DNA of 64,000 bases from Rhizobium sp. R635 (GCF_002211285.1 NZ_LOKX01000008.1:62001-126000); one strand, 5' to 3'; counted from the stretch's first letter, positions 53,078 to 62,727 are shown. Notes: generated from the letters alone by a model not told the origin. A program made the numbers and translations.

Positions 53078-54100
53078 ATGAATGGAGAGATGAAGACGAC
53101 GGCACTGGTGCTCGGTGCGACGGGCGGTATCGGCGGCGCGGTCGCGCGCAAGCTTCTGGTGCGCGGCTGGCGCATCCGGGCGCTCAACCGTGATGCCGCC
53201 AAGGCATCACGGAACGAGCCGGCATTCGAATGGGTGCAGGGCGACGCGATGAATGCCGGCGACGTGCTGAGGGCTGCCGAAGGTGTCGGCCTGATCGTCC
53301 ACGCCGTCAATCCGCCCGGCTATCGCGACTGGGAAAGGCTGGTCCTGCCGATGCTCGACAATACGATCGCCGCTGCTCGTGTCGTCGGTGCGCGCATCGC
53401 ACTGCCGGGCAACGTCTATAATTTCGGTCCCGATGCCCTGCCGGCGCCGACTGAGGAAAGCCCGCAGCATCCGGTGACCAGGAAGGGAGCAATCCGCGTC
53501 GAGATGGAGAAGCGGCTGAAGGCTGCATCGCAATTCGGCATCGGCGCCATTATCGTCCGGGCCGGTGATTTCTTCGGTCCGGGCGCAACGGCCAATAGCT
53601 GGTTCTCATCGGGCTTGGTGACGCCGGGCGAGCCGGTCGGCACGATCAAGAATCCGGGACGGCGCGGCGTCGGCCATCAGTGGACCTACCTGCCCGACAT
53701 GGCGGAAACCATCGCCCAGCTCATCGAGCGGGCCGATCGGCTGCCGCCCTTTGCCGTCTATCATATGGATGGCTTCTGGGATGCGGATGGCATGCAGATG
53801 GCGGAAGCGATCAAGCGCGTTTCCGGCGGCAAGGCGAAGATCGGCGGCTTCCCGTGGTGGATCGTACCGCTTGCTGCGCCCTTTATGCCCATCATGCGGG
53901 AGATCAAGGAGATGCGCTATCTCTGGAAGGTGCCGCTCAGGATGAGCAACGCCAAGCTTGTGGCCGAACTCGGCAAGGAGCCGCGCACACCGATCGATGA
54001 GGCGGTGAGAGCCTCACTCGTGGCGCTCGGCTGCCTGCCCGAAGCGCATCGCGATGCGGCGGCCGCTTTCATTGCGCAGTCGCCGGTTTCTCCTCGTTAA
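53078..54100 (+). CDS. NAD(P)-binding epimerase/dehydratase-like protein
   Basis: 340 residues of the extended SDR fold. N-terminal cofactor motif LVLGATGGIGGAVARKLLVRG. The body lacks a clear YxxxK site; the RVEMEKRLKAASQ segment is near the usual position. I cannot say which reaction it catalyses. ATG at 53078 is preferred because the AAGGAG site is then 9 bases away; two in-frame ATGs lie upstream. Divergent from the LysR gene, probably controlled by it. Confidence 0.88.
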   Translation: MNGEMKTTALVLGATGGIGGAVARKLLVRGWRIRALNRDAAKASRNEPAFEWVQGDAMNAGDVLRAAEGVGLIVHAVNPPGYRDWERLVLPMLDNTIAAARVVGARIALPGNVYNFGPDALPAPTEESPQHPVTRKGAIRVEMEKRLKAASQFGIGAIIVRAGDFFGPGATANSWFSSGLVTPGEPVGTIKNPGRRGVGHQWTYLPDMAETIAQLIERADRLPPFAVYHMDGFWDADGMQMAEAIKRVSGGKAKIGGFPWWIVPLAAPFMPIMREIKEMRYLWKVPLRMSNAKLVAELGKEPRTPIDEAVRASLVALGCLPEAHRDAAAAFIAQSPVSPR

Positions 54101-54144
54101 GGTTAGTAGCGCTTCATATCGATCGCCGAGATCATTATCGACAT

Positions 54145-55806
54145 TCAGCCCGTGACGCGCCTGCCGGTCTCTCCCGCTTCATCGCGGCGGAGAGCCAGGT
54201 ATTCGAAGAGCCGCGCGACAGCTTCCGCACCGGGATCGGTATGGCCTTCGAGTTGCTTGGCGTTGATGTAGGCAGCGCGTCCGGCTTTTGCGTGAACGAG
54301 CGTGGCGGTGAGGTCCGCGCCGGCGCGCGCCGCTTCTGCAGCCGCGGCAAAGCCTACGTCGAGGGCGTCGAGCGCCGGCGAGAGAGCATCGACCATCGTC
54401 CGATCGCCCAGACGCGCGCCGCCGATCTCCTGCATTCGGGAGAGGCCCGCCTTCAGGGCTTCGCGAATGCTGAGCCCGCTCGATGCGCCATCTCCGGCTG
54501 CGGCAAAGAAGATCGCGAGAAGCACACCCGAGGAGCCGCCCATGGTCTGGCTGAGTTCCTGCCCCATGGCCCGGAAAAGCTGGGTGTGGTCGGAGAGGGG
54601 GAGGCGATCGAGCGCCTCGATGAGTGCGCGGGCGGCACCGGCCAAGGTCGAACCGGTATCGCCGTCGCCTGACTTCGCGTCGAGTGCATTCAAATCCTTC
54701 TCGGCGCCTATGAGAAGCGTGCAGCAATCCGTCAGGAACTGGCGGGTGGGTTCGTGTCTTGATGCAAGCGGGGCGATCGGCGTCAGCCCGTCCGGCAGCG
54801 AAAGCACGGCAACGGGTTTGACGGCGGTCACGCCCGGCCATGCCGCAAGTTCAACGGGCTTGGAAAGAAGTTCCAGTTCCGCCTTGCCGGCCGGGAAGGC
54901 CGAGATCGAAAATCCCTGCATGTCGAGCGATGTCATCATCGGCGCCGGTCCGACGATGTGCGAAATCCTGCCCGCGATGGCGGATTGGAGGAGTTCGTGA
55001 ACGACGACCGACATTTCCAGGACGGACGTGCCGCCGAGGTTGTTCACGAGGACGACGTGCGATCGATCGTCCATCGACGGCGCAAGACGCTCGACCATCG
55101 CGGCGACCGCGCCCTTCGCACCTGAATATTCGACCTGTTCGGCACCGGCTTCACCGTGAATGCCGAGCCCGAGCTCGGCGTGACCGTCCGGAATTCGGCT
55201 TTCCTTCGGTGAGCCCGGCACCGTGCACGTATCGAGCGACATGCCGATCGAGCTGGTGTTTTCGATCACCCGGCGCGCGGCTTTGGTCACCGCCTCGAGA
55301 TCGGCGCCGCTCTCGGCGAGCGCACCCGCGATCTTGTGAACGAACAGGGTTCCTGCCACGCCGCGGGACTGCGGAAGATCCGGCAATGCGATGTCATCGT
55401 CCACGATGACCATGCTGACGTTCAGGCCAAAGGCGCGTGCGCGTTCGGCGGCGAGACCGAAATTAAGGCGGTCGCCGGTATAGTTCTTGACGATCAGCAG
55501 GCAGCCGGCCGGTCCGGTGACGGCCAGGATGCCGGCGAGGATCGCGTCCACGCTCGGGGAGGCAAAGACGTCGCCGCAGACGGCGGCGGTCAGCATTCCC
55601 TTGCCGACGAAACCGGCATGCGCCGGCTCGTGGCCCGAGCCGCCGCCGGAGACGATCGCCACCTTGCTCCTGTCCCAATCCGAACGGACGACGACGCGGA
55701 TATGCGGATATCCGTCGAGGCGGCTGAGCGCGCCGCCGGATGCGGCCAGAAGGCCGTCGATTGCTTCGGTGACCGCGTTTTCCTTACTGTTGAGGAACTG
55801 TGACAT
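54145..55806 (-). CDS. dihydroxyacetone kinase, fused DhaK-DhaL
   Basis: 553 residues; phosphorylates dihydroxyacetone (or related ketoses such as erythrulose) with ATP. DhaK half: GGGSGHEPAHAGFVGKGML and covalent substrate His217 (LGLGIHGEAG). DhaL half from about 355: DAKSGDGDTGSTLAGAARA with the Asp triad that binds Mg-ADP, and TMGGSSGVL. Both halves are intact, so it uses ATP directly, unlike PTS-dependent DhaKLM. It is the last gene of the ABC transporter operon, 11 bases after the second ATPase, which suggests that the imported compound is its substrate. Confidence 0.95.
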   Translation of the reverse strand: MSQFLNSKENAVTEAIDGLLAASGGALSRLDGYPHIRVVVRSDWDRSKVAIVSGGGSGHEPAHAGFVGKGMLTAAVCGDVFASPSVDAILAGILAVTGPAGCLLIVKNYTGDRLNFGLAAERARAFGLNVSMVIVDDDIALPDLPQSRGVAGTLFVHKIAGALAESGADLEAVTKAARRVIENTSSIGMSLDTCTVPGSPKESRIPDGHAELGLGIHGEAGAEQVEYSGAKGAVAAMVERLAPSMDDRSHVVLVNNLGGTSVLEMSVVVHELLQSAIAGRISHIVGPAPMMTSLDMQGFSISAFPAGKAELELLSKPVELAAWPGVTAVKPVAVLSLPDGLTPIAPLASRHEPTRQFLTDCCTLLIGAEKDLNALDAKSGDGDTGSTLAGAARALIEALDRLPLSDHTQLFRAMGQELSQTMGGSSGVLLAIFFAAAGDGASSGLSIREALKAGLSRMQEIGGARLGDRTMVDALSPALDALDVGFAAAAEAARAGADLTATLVHAKAGRAAYINAKQLEGHTDPGAEAVARLFEYLALRRDEAGETGRRVTG

Positions 55807-55817
55807 TCTCGCCTCCC

Positions 55818-56813
55818 TTAAACTAAGCGCATGCCGGCCGCGTCGAAATAGAGCGGCTTGTTCGGCTGGATCTTGATGGTTTCTCCGCCCTTGAGCTCGG
55901 TGTGAGCATCGGTGACGGTGATCAGATTATGTGTCTTGAATGTGATATGCAGCCGCGTCTGATCGCCGAGATGTTCGACGCGTTTAACCGTCGCATCCTG
56001 ACCGTCGCCCTGATTGATATGCTCCGGCCGCAGGCCGATCGATTTGGCCTTCGCCGGCGCGCCTGGGAAGAGCTCCGCGGGAACGACATTGATGCGGGGC
56101 TGCCCGAGACGCGTCGCGGCATAGATGCTGACCGGATGTTCATAGATCTCACGCGGCGAGCCGAACTGGACGAGCTTGCCCTCATGGAGAACGCCGACAT
56201 GAGTTGCCATCGTCATCGCCTCCACCTGGTCGTGGGTGACATAGAGCAGCGTCGCGCCGGATTTGGCCTGGATGTTCTTGAGCTCGATCCGCAGATCGGC
56301 GCGAAGCTTGGCGTCGAGTGAGCTCAGCGGCTCATCCATCAGATAGATCTGAGGGGTCCTGACCAGTGCGCGCCCGATGGACACACGCTGCATTTCCCCG
56401 CCCGACAGCGCGGTCGCCTTGTTGTCGAGCTTGTGAGAGATCTGGAGGATTTCCGCGATCGCGTTCACCTTCTCGTCGATCACGTGCTGCGGCGTCTTCA
56501 GCAGCGGCGACTTCAGGGGAAATTCCAGATTCTCACGCACCGACAGATGCGGATAGAGCGAATATTGCTGGAAGACCATCGCAACGTTGCGCTGCGCGGG
56601 CGTCAGGCCGCGCATGGACTGTCCGCCGATCATGACTTCGCCGATATCGGGGTTATCGAGACCCGACACCATGCGCAACGTCGTCGTCTTGCCCGCACCC
56701 GTCGGTCCGAGAAGGACCACGAACGAGCCGTCTGGGACGATCATCGAGACGTCGTCGAGCGCCTTGTGGCCGGCGAAGGATTTCGTGATGTTTTTCAGGA
56801 TGACCTCAGCCAC
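55818..56813 (-). CDS. ABC transporter ATP-binding protein (second ATPase)
   Basis: 331 residues from GTG at 56813 (GGAG site nine bases away). MalK/UgpC-like ATPase: Walker A GPTGAGKTT, Q loop, signature LSGGEMQR, Walker B IYLMDEP and a C-terminal TOBE domain (ADLF-type regulatory domain). It overlaps the end of the first ATPase gene by eight bases. Two different ATPases in one uptake operon is also the pattern of rhizobial glycerol-type (GlpST) transporters. Confidence 0.94.
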   Translation of the reverse strand: MAEVILKNITKSFAGHKALDDVSMIVPDGSFVVLLGPTGAGKTTTLRMVSGLDNPDIGEVMIGGQSMRGLTPAQRNVAMVFQQYSLYPHLSVRENLEFPLKSPLLKTPQHVIDEKVNAIAEILQISHKLDNKATALSGGEMQRVSIGRALVRTPQIYLMDEPLSSLDAKLRADLRIELKNIQAKSGATLLYVTHDQVEAMTMATHVGVLHEGKLVQFGSPREIYEHPVSIYAATRLGQPRINVVPAELFPGAPAKAKSIGLRPEHINQGDGQDATVKRVEHLGDQTRLHITFKTHNLITVTDAHTELKGGETIKIQPNKPLYFDAAGMRLV

Positions 56814-57903
56814 GGCGCAACACTCCTTCGTTGGCCTCGGAAACAAGCGCGTTTCCGGTCGCAGAGTCAAAGATCGTCAGGTTCCTGGAATCGAAATCCA
56901 GACCGATCAGTTCCTCGACACGTGCGGATTGATTGGATGGCGTTCGGGCCTTGATCTCGCCGTGGGCGGTACCGATCGTGACGATCTGCGTCGTACCGAG
57001 ATATTCGACGGCAATGACCCGCCCGCGATAGGCTGAATCGTCCCTGAACCTGATATGTTCGGGTCTTACGCCCAAGGCGAGTTTGCCGAAGCGTTCGTCC
57101 CGAGAGACGGGAACTTTCACCACGTTTCCGGAGAGGCTGACCTGGTCGCCGCCGGCTTTGATCGAGCCTTCGAATTCGAGAAAATTCATTGGCGGCGAGC
57201 CGATGAACTTTGCGACGAACTTCGTCGCCGGCCAGTCGTAGATCTGCTGGGGCTTGCCGAACTGCTCCACGACCCCATGGTTCATCACCACGATCTTGTC
57301 GCCCATCTGCATGGCTTCCATCTGGTCATGGGTCACATAGACGGTGGTGGCGCCCATGCGGTCATGCAGCGCCCGCAATTCTTCCGCCATATGTTCGCGG
57401 AACTCGGCGTCGAGAGCGCCGAGCGGCTCGTCCATGAGGAAGGCCTTCGGATTGCGCACGATGGCGCGACCGAGCGCGACGCGCTGCCGGTCGCCGCCGG
57501 AGAGGCCGCCGACCGGTTTATCGAGGATGTTCTCGATCTTAAGGATTTTCGCGACTTCCGCGACACGCTCCCGGACTTCGGTCTTTCTCATGCCCTGGCT
57601 CACCAAGGGATAGGAAATGTTCTTGCGGACGTTCATGTGAGGATAGAGGGCGAACATCTGGAAGACGAAGGCGATGTCGCGCTCGCTCGCCCGCTTCATG
57701 CCCACCTCTTCGCCCCCGATGTAGATTTCGCCGCTGGTCGGAAGCTCCAAGCCGGCCATCATCCGCAAGGTCGTCGTCTTGCCGCATCCGGACGGGCCGA
57801 GAAGCATGAAGAACTCGCCGTCCTCGACGGTGAAGGTGGACGATTTCACCGCGTTGAACGCCCCGAAATCCTTGCGCACATTCTGAATTCTGATCTGTGC
57901 CAT
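56806..57903 (-). CDS. ABC transporter ATP-binding protein (first ATPase)
   Basis: 365 residues of the MalK/UgpC group. Walker A GPSGCGKTT, signature LSGGDRQR, Walker B AFLMDEPLGALDAEF, H-loop in VYVTHDQMEAM, and a C-terminal TOBE domain. The signature carries D instead of the usual Q in the third position (SGGDRQR), a tolerated variant. It starts three bases after the small membrane protein gene stop. Probably pairs with the other ATPase. Confidence 0.95.
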   Translation of the reverse strand: MAQIRIQNVRKDFGAFNAVKSSTFTVEDGEFFMLLGPSGCGKTTTLRMMAGLELPTSGEIYIGGEEVGMKRASERDIAFVFQMFALYPHMNVRKNISYPLVSQGMRKTEVRERVAEVAKILKIENILDKPVGGLSGGDRQRVALGRAIVRNPKAFLMDEPLGALDAEFREHMAEELRALHDRMGATTVYVTHDQMEAMQMGDKIVVMNHGVVEQFGKPQQIYDWPATKFVAKFIGSPPMNFLEFEGSIKAGGDQVSLSGNVVKVPVSRDERFGKLALGVRPEHIRFRDDSAYRGRVIAVEYLGTTQIVTIGTAHGEIKARTPSNQSARVEELIGLDFDSRNLTIFDSATGNALVSEANEGVLRRG

Positions 57904-57906
57904 GGT

Positions 57907-58095
57907 TCACTCCGGGAAATGGCTGACGATGATGAACATCACTGTGCCCACCAGCGTTACGAGGAAAGAATAGGAGTAGAGCGACAGCGACAAGGGCTGC
58001 ATCAGCATGACGACGCCGAGCGCGATCAGGACCGATGCCAGCATTTCCCATGCGTCGCGGCGCAGGCGGAACAGGCGATTGAGAAAGGTCGTCAT
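57907..58095 (-). CDS. small two-helix membrane protein within the ABC operon
   Basis: 62 residues: basic N-terminus FLNRLFRLRRDAWEM, then two hydrophobic helices (ASVLIALGVVMLMQPLSL; YSYSFLVTLVGTVMFIIVSH). It overlaps the preceding permease gene by ATGA. Glycerol-type transporters of Rhizobium also carry a small membrane protein of unknown role in this place; this one is shorter. It may stabilise the permease or be an accessory subunit. Confidence 0.82.
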   Translation of the reverse strand: MTTFLNRLFRLRRDAWEMLASVLIALGVVMLMQPLSLSLYSYSFLVTLVGTVMFIIVSHFPE

Positions 58096-59033
58096 TTGCG
58101 AACCGCTCCGAAGGTAATGCCGCGCAGGAGATGTTTGCGAAGCAGGATCGTGAAGACCATGACCGGCACCAGGAAGATGGTGGCGCCGGCAGCGACCGCC
58201 GGCCAATCCTGACCGCTGACGCCGATGATGGTCGGGATGAACGGCGGCGCCGTCTGGGCATTGCCCGACGTGAGCAGCACAGCGAAGGCGTATTCGTTCC
58301 ATGCGAAGATCAGGCAGAAGATCGCCGTCGACGCGATGCCGGTGACGGCCTGGGGCAACACGACCTTGTAGAAGGCCTGGAAGCGCGTGTAGCCGTCGAT
58401 CAGCGCCGCCTCTTCGTATTCGATCGGAATTTCGTCGATGAAGCCCTTGAGCAGCCAGACCGAGAGGGACAGGTTGACGGCGGTGTAGAGCAGGATCATG
58501 CCGGCATGCGTATCGCTGAGACCGAGCGACCGGAACATCAGGAAGATCGGGATCGCGACCGCGATCGGCGGCATCATGCGCGTCGAAAGAATGAAGAAGA
58601 GAAGATCGTCCTTCAACGGCACTTTGAACCGCGAGAAGGCATAGGCGGCGACCGTGCCGAGCGTGATGCACAGGACGGTCGAGCCAAATCCGATGATGAC
58701 CGAATTGGTGAACCGCTCGGCAAAGCGCGAAGCACCGGTAATGACGACGCCCTCTTTGCGGACAAGTTTATCATACCAGGTCGTCGGTTCGCCGAGCGCC
58801 TTGAGTTGATCCTCGGGCACGCGGGTCCGGGTCGTGAAGAGGTTGACATATCCCTCGACCGTCGGCTCGAACACCATCTTAGGCGGATAGGCGATCGCGT
58901 CCTCAGGCGATTTGAAGCCGGTCCCGATGATCCACAGCAGCGGAAGAAGGGTGACGACGGCGTAGAAGACAACCAGAATGCCGGCAAACCACTTCTGACG
59001 CCCGGACGGCTCGGTTACGGAATAGCTGCTCAT
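58092..59033 (-). CDS. ABC transporter permease
   Basis: 313 residues, six transmembrane helices, MalG-like. Contains the cytoplasmic EAA motif with EEAALIDGYTRFQAFYKVVLP that contacts the ATPase. Overlaps the first permease gene by ATGA at its start. Carbohydrate uptake 2 type (CUT1-like). Confidence 0.95.
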   Translation of the reverse strand: MSSYSVTEPSGRQKWFAGILVVFYAVVTLLPLLWIIGTGFKSPEDAIAYPPKMVFEPTVEGYVNLFTTRTRVPEDQLKALGEPTTWYDKLVRKEGVVITGASRFAERFTNSVIIGFGSTVLCITLGTVAAYAFSRFKVPLKDDLLFFILSTRMMPPIAVAIPIFLMFRSLGLSDTHAGMILLYTAVNLSLSVWLLKGFIDEIPIEYEEAALIDGYTRFQAFYKVVLPQAVTGIASTAIFCLIFAWNEYAFAVLLTSGNAQTAPPFIPTIIGVSGQDWPAVAAGATIFLVPVMVFTILLRKHLLRGITFGAVRK

Positions 59034-59977
59034 CTCTGTTTCACCTTGTTCAGAGCTTTGACGTAGATCGACGCAAGGCCGAAGACGGTGACGAAAAGAA
59101 TGACGGCATAGGCGGATGCGTAGCCGGTTCGCCATTGCTCGAAAGCGGCGCGCTTCAGGTTGATGGAGGTGAGTTCGGTGATCGATCCGGGACCGCCGCC
59201 GGTCAGCTGGACGACGAGGTCGAACATCTTGAAATTCTCGATGCCGCGGAAGAGCACGGCCAGCATCAGGAACGGCAGCACCATCGGGATGGTAATGGTC
59301 CAGAACTGACGCCATTTACTGGCGCGGTCGCATTCGGCCGCCTCATAGATGCTGTTGGGAATGGAGCGCAGTCCCGCAAGGCAGATCAGCATGACGAAGG
59401 GTGTCCACATCCAGGTGTCGACGATGACGATGGCCCATGGCGCCAGCGACGTGCTGGCGATCATCGAGAAGCTGGAAGGGTCGTTCCCCGTGAGGAAGCC
59501 GACCACGTAGTTGAACAGGCCGATTTGCGGCTGGTAGAGGAAGGTCCAGAAGTTGCCGACGACAGCCGGGCTCAGCATCATCGGAAGCACGATGATCGTC
59601 GTCCAAAGATCGTTGCCGCGGAACTTCTTGTTGATCAGATAGGCGAGCGAAAAGCCGATCAGCACCTGCAGGACGATCGTCCAGATCAGGAAGTGGGCCG
59701 TCGCCTGCATGCTCTGCCAGATATCGCTGTCCGTCAGGATGTTGATGTAGTTCCTCAAGCCGACGAACTCGATCGGCGCGTTGGGTCGGTTCACCCGGTA
59801 GTTCGTGAAGCTGAGCCTTATCGTCCAGATCAATGGAAAGATGTTGATGGCGAGCAGCAACACGATCGATGGTGCCACGAACAGCCAGGCTAGGGCGCGA
59901 TCGGATAAGCCCCGGACGCGGGCCGCGATTGCCGGCGGAGTCGCGCTGGCGACCCGCTCGATCGGTGAGTGGAGCAT
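59030..59977 (-). CDS. ABC transporter permease
   Basis: 315 residues, six transmembrane helices, MalF-like. EAA motif YEAAECDRASKWRQFWTITIP. Starts at ATG 59977 with an AAGGAGACG site, which is also the point where the hairpin upstream (60010-60041) ends. The upstream frame continues but holds no extra helix. Confidence 0.95.
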   Translation of the reverse strand: MLHSPIERVASATPPAIAARVRGLSDRALAWLFVAPSIVLLLAINIFPLIWTIRLSFTNYRVNRPNAPIEFVGLRNYINILTDSDIWQSMQATAHFLIWTIVLQVLIGFSLAYLINKKFRGNDLWTTIIVLPMMLSPAVVGNFWTFLYQPQIGLFNYVVGFLTGNDPSSFSMIASTSLAPWAIVIVDTWMWTPFVMLICLAGLRSIPNSIYEAAECDRASKWRQFWTITIPMVLPFLMLAVLFRGIENFKMFDLVVQLTGGGPGSITELTSINLKRAAFEQWRTGYASAYAVILFVTVFGLASIYVKALNKVKQR

Positions 59978-60009
59978 GTTCGTCTCCTTGGCATGAAAAT
60001 AGTGATATG

Positions 60010-60041
60010 CGGGGCCGGCTCGATCCACATGGCCGGCCCCG
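60010..60041 (-). terminator. intercistronic hairpin between binding protein and permease genes
   Basis: CGGGGCCGGC (60010-60019) pairs with GCCGGCCCCG (60032-60041), perfect 10-bp stem, 12-base loop, no T run. Such hairpins commonly reduce read-through or protect the upstream part, giving more binding protein than permease. Confidence 0.65.
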
Positions 60042-60078
60042 CGCGACGCTCACTGCTCGGAGGAGGCAGGCATAAGCG

Positions 60079-61413
60079 TCAGTATTTTCCGTCGTCCTCG
60101 AAGATGTCCTGCCAATCCTTTACGAGACCATCGAGAGCATCTTTTGCCGTACCCTGGTTTGCGACCACATAATCGTGGAAACGCTTCTGCGAGGCCTGGA
60201 GGAGAGAGGCGTAGGAAGGCTCGGCCCAGAAGTCCTTCACGATCGCCATCGAATCGAGGAACGGCTTGGCGTAGGGCTGGCTGGAAGCGAAGCTCGGATC
60301 TTCCACGACCGCCCGCAATGCGGAATAGCCGCCGAGCTTCCACCACTTCTGCTGGATTTCAGGCTGCCCGAACCACCTGATATAGTCGAGCGCCTCGTCC
60401 TGCTTGTCGGAGGCAGCCACGACGGAAATGCCCTGGCCGCCGAGCTGGGCGAACTGTACGCCCTTCGGGCCGGCCGGATTCGGGAAATAGCCCGACTTGT
60501 CGCCACCGACATTGGCGTCGGCGTTGATCCCCGGCCAGGTGAAGGTAAAGTTCATCTGCAGTGCGACCTGGCCCGACTTGTAGGCGTCGACGTCCTGGGT
60601 CATATAGGCGTCCGAGTGGCCGGGCGGCGTGCAGCACTCGTAGAGCTTCTTGTATTGTTCAAGCCCTGCAACCGCATCCGCAGAGTTTACGAAACCTTCG
60701 AGTTCATAGGGCTTCTGCGGATTCTGATATTCGAACCCATAGCTGTAAAGCGCATTCATGGCGCCCATGGTGATGCCTTCGGAGCCACGCTCCGTATAGA
60801 TCGCCGCGCCGTAGACCTTCTTGCCGTCGATCTCACGCCCCTGGAAGAACTCAGCGATGTCGGTCAGCTCGTCCCAGTTCTTCGGAACAGCAAGATCCCG
60901 GCCGTATTTCTTCTTGAATTCGGCCTGCAGCTCGGGGCGTGAGAACCAGTCCTTGCGGTAGGTCCACCCGACCACGTCGCCGAAGGCCGGCAATGCCCAG
61001 TAGTTCGGCGAGTTCTTCGGCCACTCGGCATAGCCGACCACGGTCGCTGGGATGAAATCCTCCATCTTGATTCCTTCCTTGTCGAAGAAATCGTTGAGCT
61101 TGACGTACTGGCCGTTCTCGGCCGCGCCGCCGATCCATTGGCTGTCGCCGATCAGAAGGTCGCAGAGCTTTCCGCCGGAATTCAGCTCATTGAGCATGCG
61201 GTCGGCGAAGTTCGGCCAAGGCACGAATTCGTAATGCATCTTGTTGCCGCTCTTGGCTTCGAAATCCTTGCTGAGCTCAACAAGCGCGTTGGCAGGATCC
61301 CATGCCGCCCAGCAGAGCGTCAGGTCCGCGGCCTGGGCATGCGAAGCCGTTCCTGCGGACACGGCAATATAAACTCCGGCAGCCAGCGCCGGGTTCGTCA
61401 AAAAAGACTTCAT
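60079..61413 (-). CDS. ABC transporter substrate-binding protein, family 1
   Basis: 444 residues. Signal peptide at 1-28 (MKSFLTNPALAAGVYIAVSA, cleavage near ASHAQA). Family 1 extracellular binding protein with DFEAKSGNKMHYEFVPWPNF and the C-terminal lobes. Imports an oligo- or monosaccharide or polyol; by context (dhaKL) a short ketose or similar. The ATG at 61413 has a GGGAGGA site. Confidence 0.95.
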   Translation of the reverse strand: MKSFLTNPALAAGVYIAVSAGTASHAQAADLTLCWAAWDPANALVELSKDFEAKSGNKMHYEFVPWPNFADRMLNELNSGGKLCDLLIGDSQWIGGAAENGQYVKLNDFFDKEGIKMEDFIPATVVGYAEWPKNSPNYWALPAFGDVVGWTYRKDWFSRPELQAEFKKKYGRDLAVPKNWDELTDIAEFFQGREIDGKKVYGAAIYTERGSEGITMGAMNALYSYGFEYQNPQKPYELEGFVNSADAVAGLEQYKKLYECCTPPGHSDAYMTQDVDAYKSGQVALQMNFTFTWPGINADANVGGDKSGYFPNPAGPKGVQFAQLGGQGISVVAASDKQDEALDYIRWFGQPEIQQKWWKLGGYSALRAVVEDPSFASSQPYAKPFLDSMAIVKDFWAEPSYASLLQASQKRFHDYVVANQGTAKDALDGLVKDWQDIFEDDGKY

Positions 61414-61567
61414 GAATAGATCCTCCCGTTGAGCCTCCCGACCTCCATCGAGAGGGGCAAGTGAAAAACTGTTGCGGCGAGGGCGCATATGCAGGGCGCG
61501 CCGCGACCTGAGTTTTGTCGACTGTCCTTCCGGCCAGGCCGTAAAGGCCGCCGTAGATAATTCATAA

Positions 61568-61615
61568 CTGAGGTGCGCACCTCAGTGCAAGCAAATTTTG
61601 AGGTGCGCACTTCAA
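61568..61615. promoter_or_regulatory. two LacI-type operators upstream of the transport operon and regulator
   Basis: CTGAGGTGCGCACCTCAG (61568-61585), a perfect 18-bp palindrome with central CG, and TTGAGGTGCGCACTTCAA (61598-61615), one mismatch. The centres are 30 bases apart. Both lie between the binding-protein start (61413) and the regulator start (61678). A third copy is at 62728-62745 after the regulator gene. Confidence 0.85.
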
Positions 61616-61677
61616 TTCTTGCATTTTTCGCGTTTTTGAGGGAAACGTGGATCGTCCAAATCGCATCAGGAGCCCTT

Positions 61678-62700
61678 ATGCGGCCAACAGCAAAAGACCT
61701 TGCGGAAGCCGCCGGCGTCAGCCTCGCGACCGTCGATCGCGTCTTGAACGATCGCCCGAACGTGAGCAGAAAGGCGGTTCGCAGCGTCCATGAAGCCATT
61801 GAACGGATTGGTTTTATCCGCAACCCGGCAGCCGTGAGCCTGGCGCGCAACAAGAGCTATCGCTTCAGATTCGTCCTGCCGAAGTCAGGCGATCTTTATC
61901 TTCGCGAGCTTTTGCGGCGGGTGGCGGAGTTGGGGCAAGCCCTCAAGGGCGATCTTACCGATATCGATTATGTTCAAATTCCCACCGACGACGCGCATGG
62001 GGTGGCGAAGTATCTTGCCGGGATAGGCGAGGAAGAGCTCGACGGAGTGGCTCTGATGGCGCCGGAATCGCCGCAGGTGCGCGATGCCGTGGCGCGGCTG
62101 CTCGAACGAAACATCAAGGTCGTGCAGTTTCTGTCCGGCCAGGAAAAGCTTCCCGCGGCCGATTTCGTCGGCGTGGACAATTTCGCGGCCGGGGCGACTG
62201 CCGGAAAGCTGATCGGCACATTTGCCTGCCGGGCGCCGGGCAAGGTGATGGTGGTCGCCGAGACGATGCAATCGCTTGACAGCATTCAGCGCCGGCACGG
62301 TTTCGATACTATAATTAATGAACGATTCCCGTTTCTTAGGTCTCTTCCTTCGATAGAGACGCATGCCGACGAGCGGCGTGCCAACGAGATCATCGGGCGC
62401 GTGCTCGAAAACAACAAGGATATCATTGCCGTTTATGTCCTAAGTTCGGAGGCGCGCATTCCGCTTTCGGCAATCGCTGGGAAAGTCGACCTCGTCAACC
62501 TCGCGGTGGTTGTCCATGAGCGTACGCCGTTCAGTGAGGAAGCCTTGCGCGACGACCGGATCGACGCCGTCATCGCACAGGACCCTGGTCATGCGGTGCG
62601 AAGCGCAATCCGCATCATGCGGGCTCGCTCGGACGCCCGGGAGCCGCTGGCCGAACAGGAGAGGATAAGGATCGAGGTCCTTCTCAAGGAAAATCTTTAA
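61678..62700 (+). CDS. LacI-family transcriptional regulator of the transport operon
   Basis: 340 residues. N-terminal helix-turn-helix TAKDLAEAAGVSLATVDRVL (4-23) with hinge helix PAAVSLARNKSYRF, and a periplasmic-binding-like effector domain. A CAGGAG site precedes ATG 61678. It probably represses itself and the divergent ABC-dhaKL operon by binding the palindromes at 61568-61615 and 62728-62745. The effector is likely the imported sugar or its phosphate. Confidence 0.95.
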   Translation: MRPTAKDLAEAAGVSLATVDRVLNDRPNVSRKAVRSVHEAIERIGFIRNPAAVSLARNKSYRFRFVLPKSGDLYLRELLRRVAELGQALKGDLTDIDYVQIPTDDAHGVAKYLAGIGEEELDGVALMAPESPQVRDAVARLLERNIKVVQFLSGQEKLPAADFVGVDNFAAGATAGKLIGTFACRAPGKVMVVAETMQSLDSIQRRHGFDTIINERFPFLRSLPSIETHADERRANEIIGRVLENNKDIIAVYVLSSEARIPLSAIAGKVDLVNLAVVVHERTPFSEEALRDDRIDAVIAQDPGHAVRSAIRIMRARSDAREPLAEQERIRIEVLLKENL

Positions 62701-62727
62701 GGGAATCAGGCGGCGGCCCAAAGTCAA

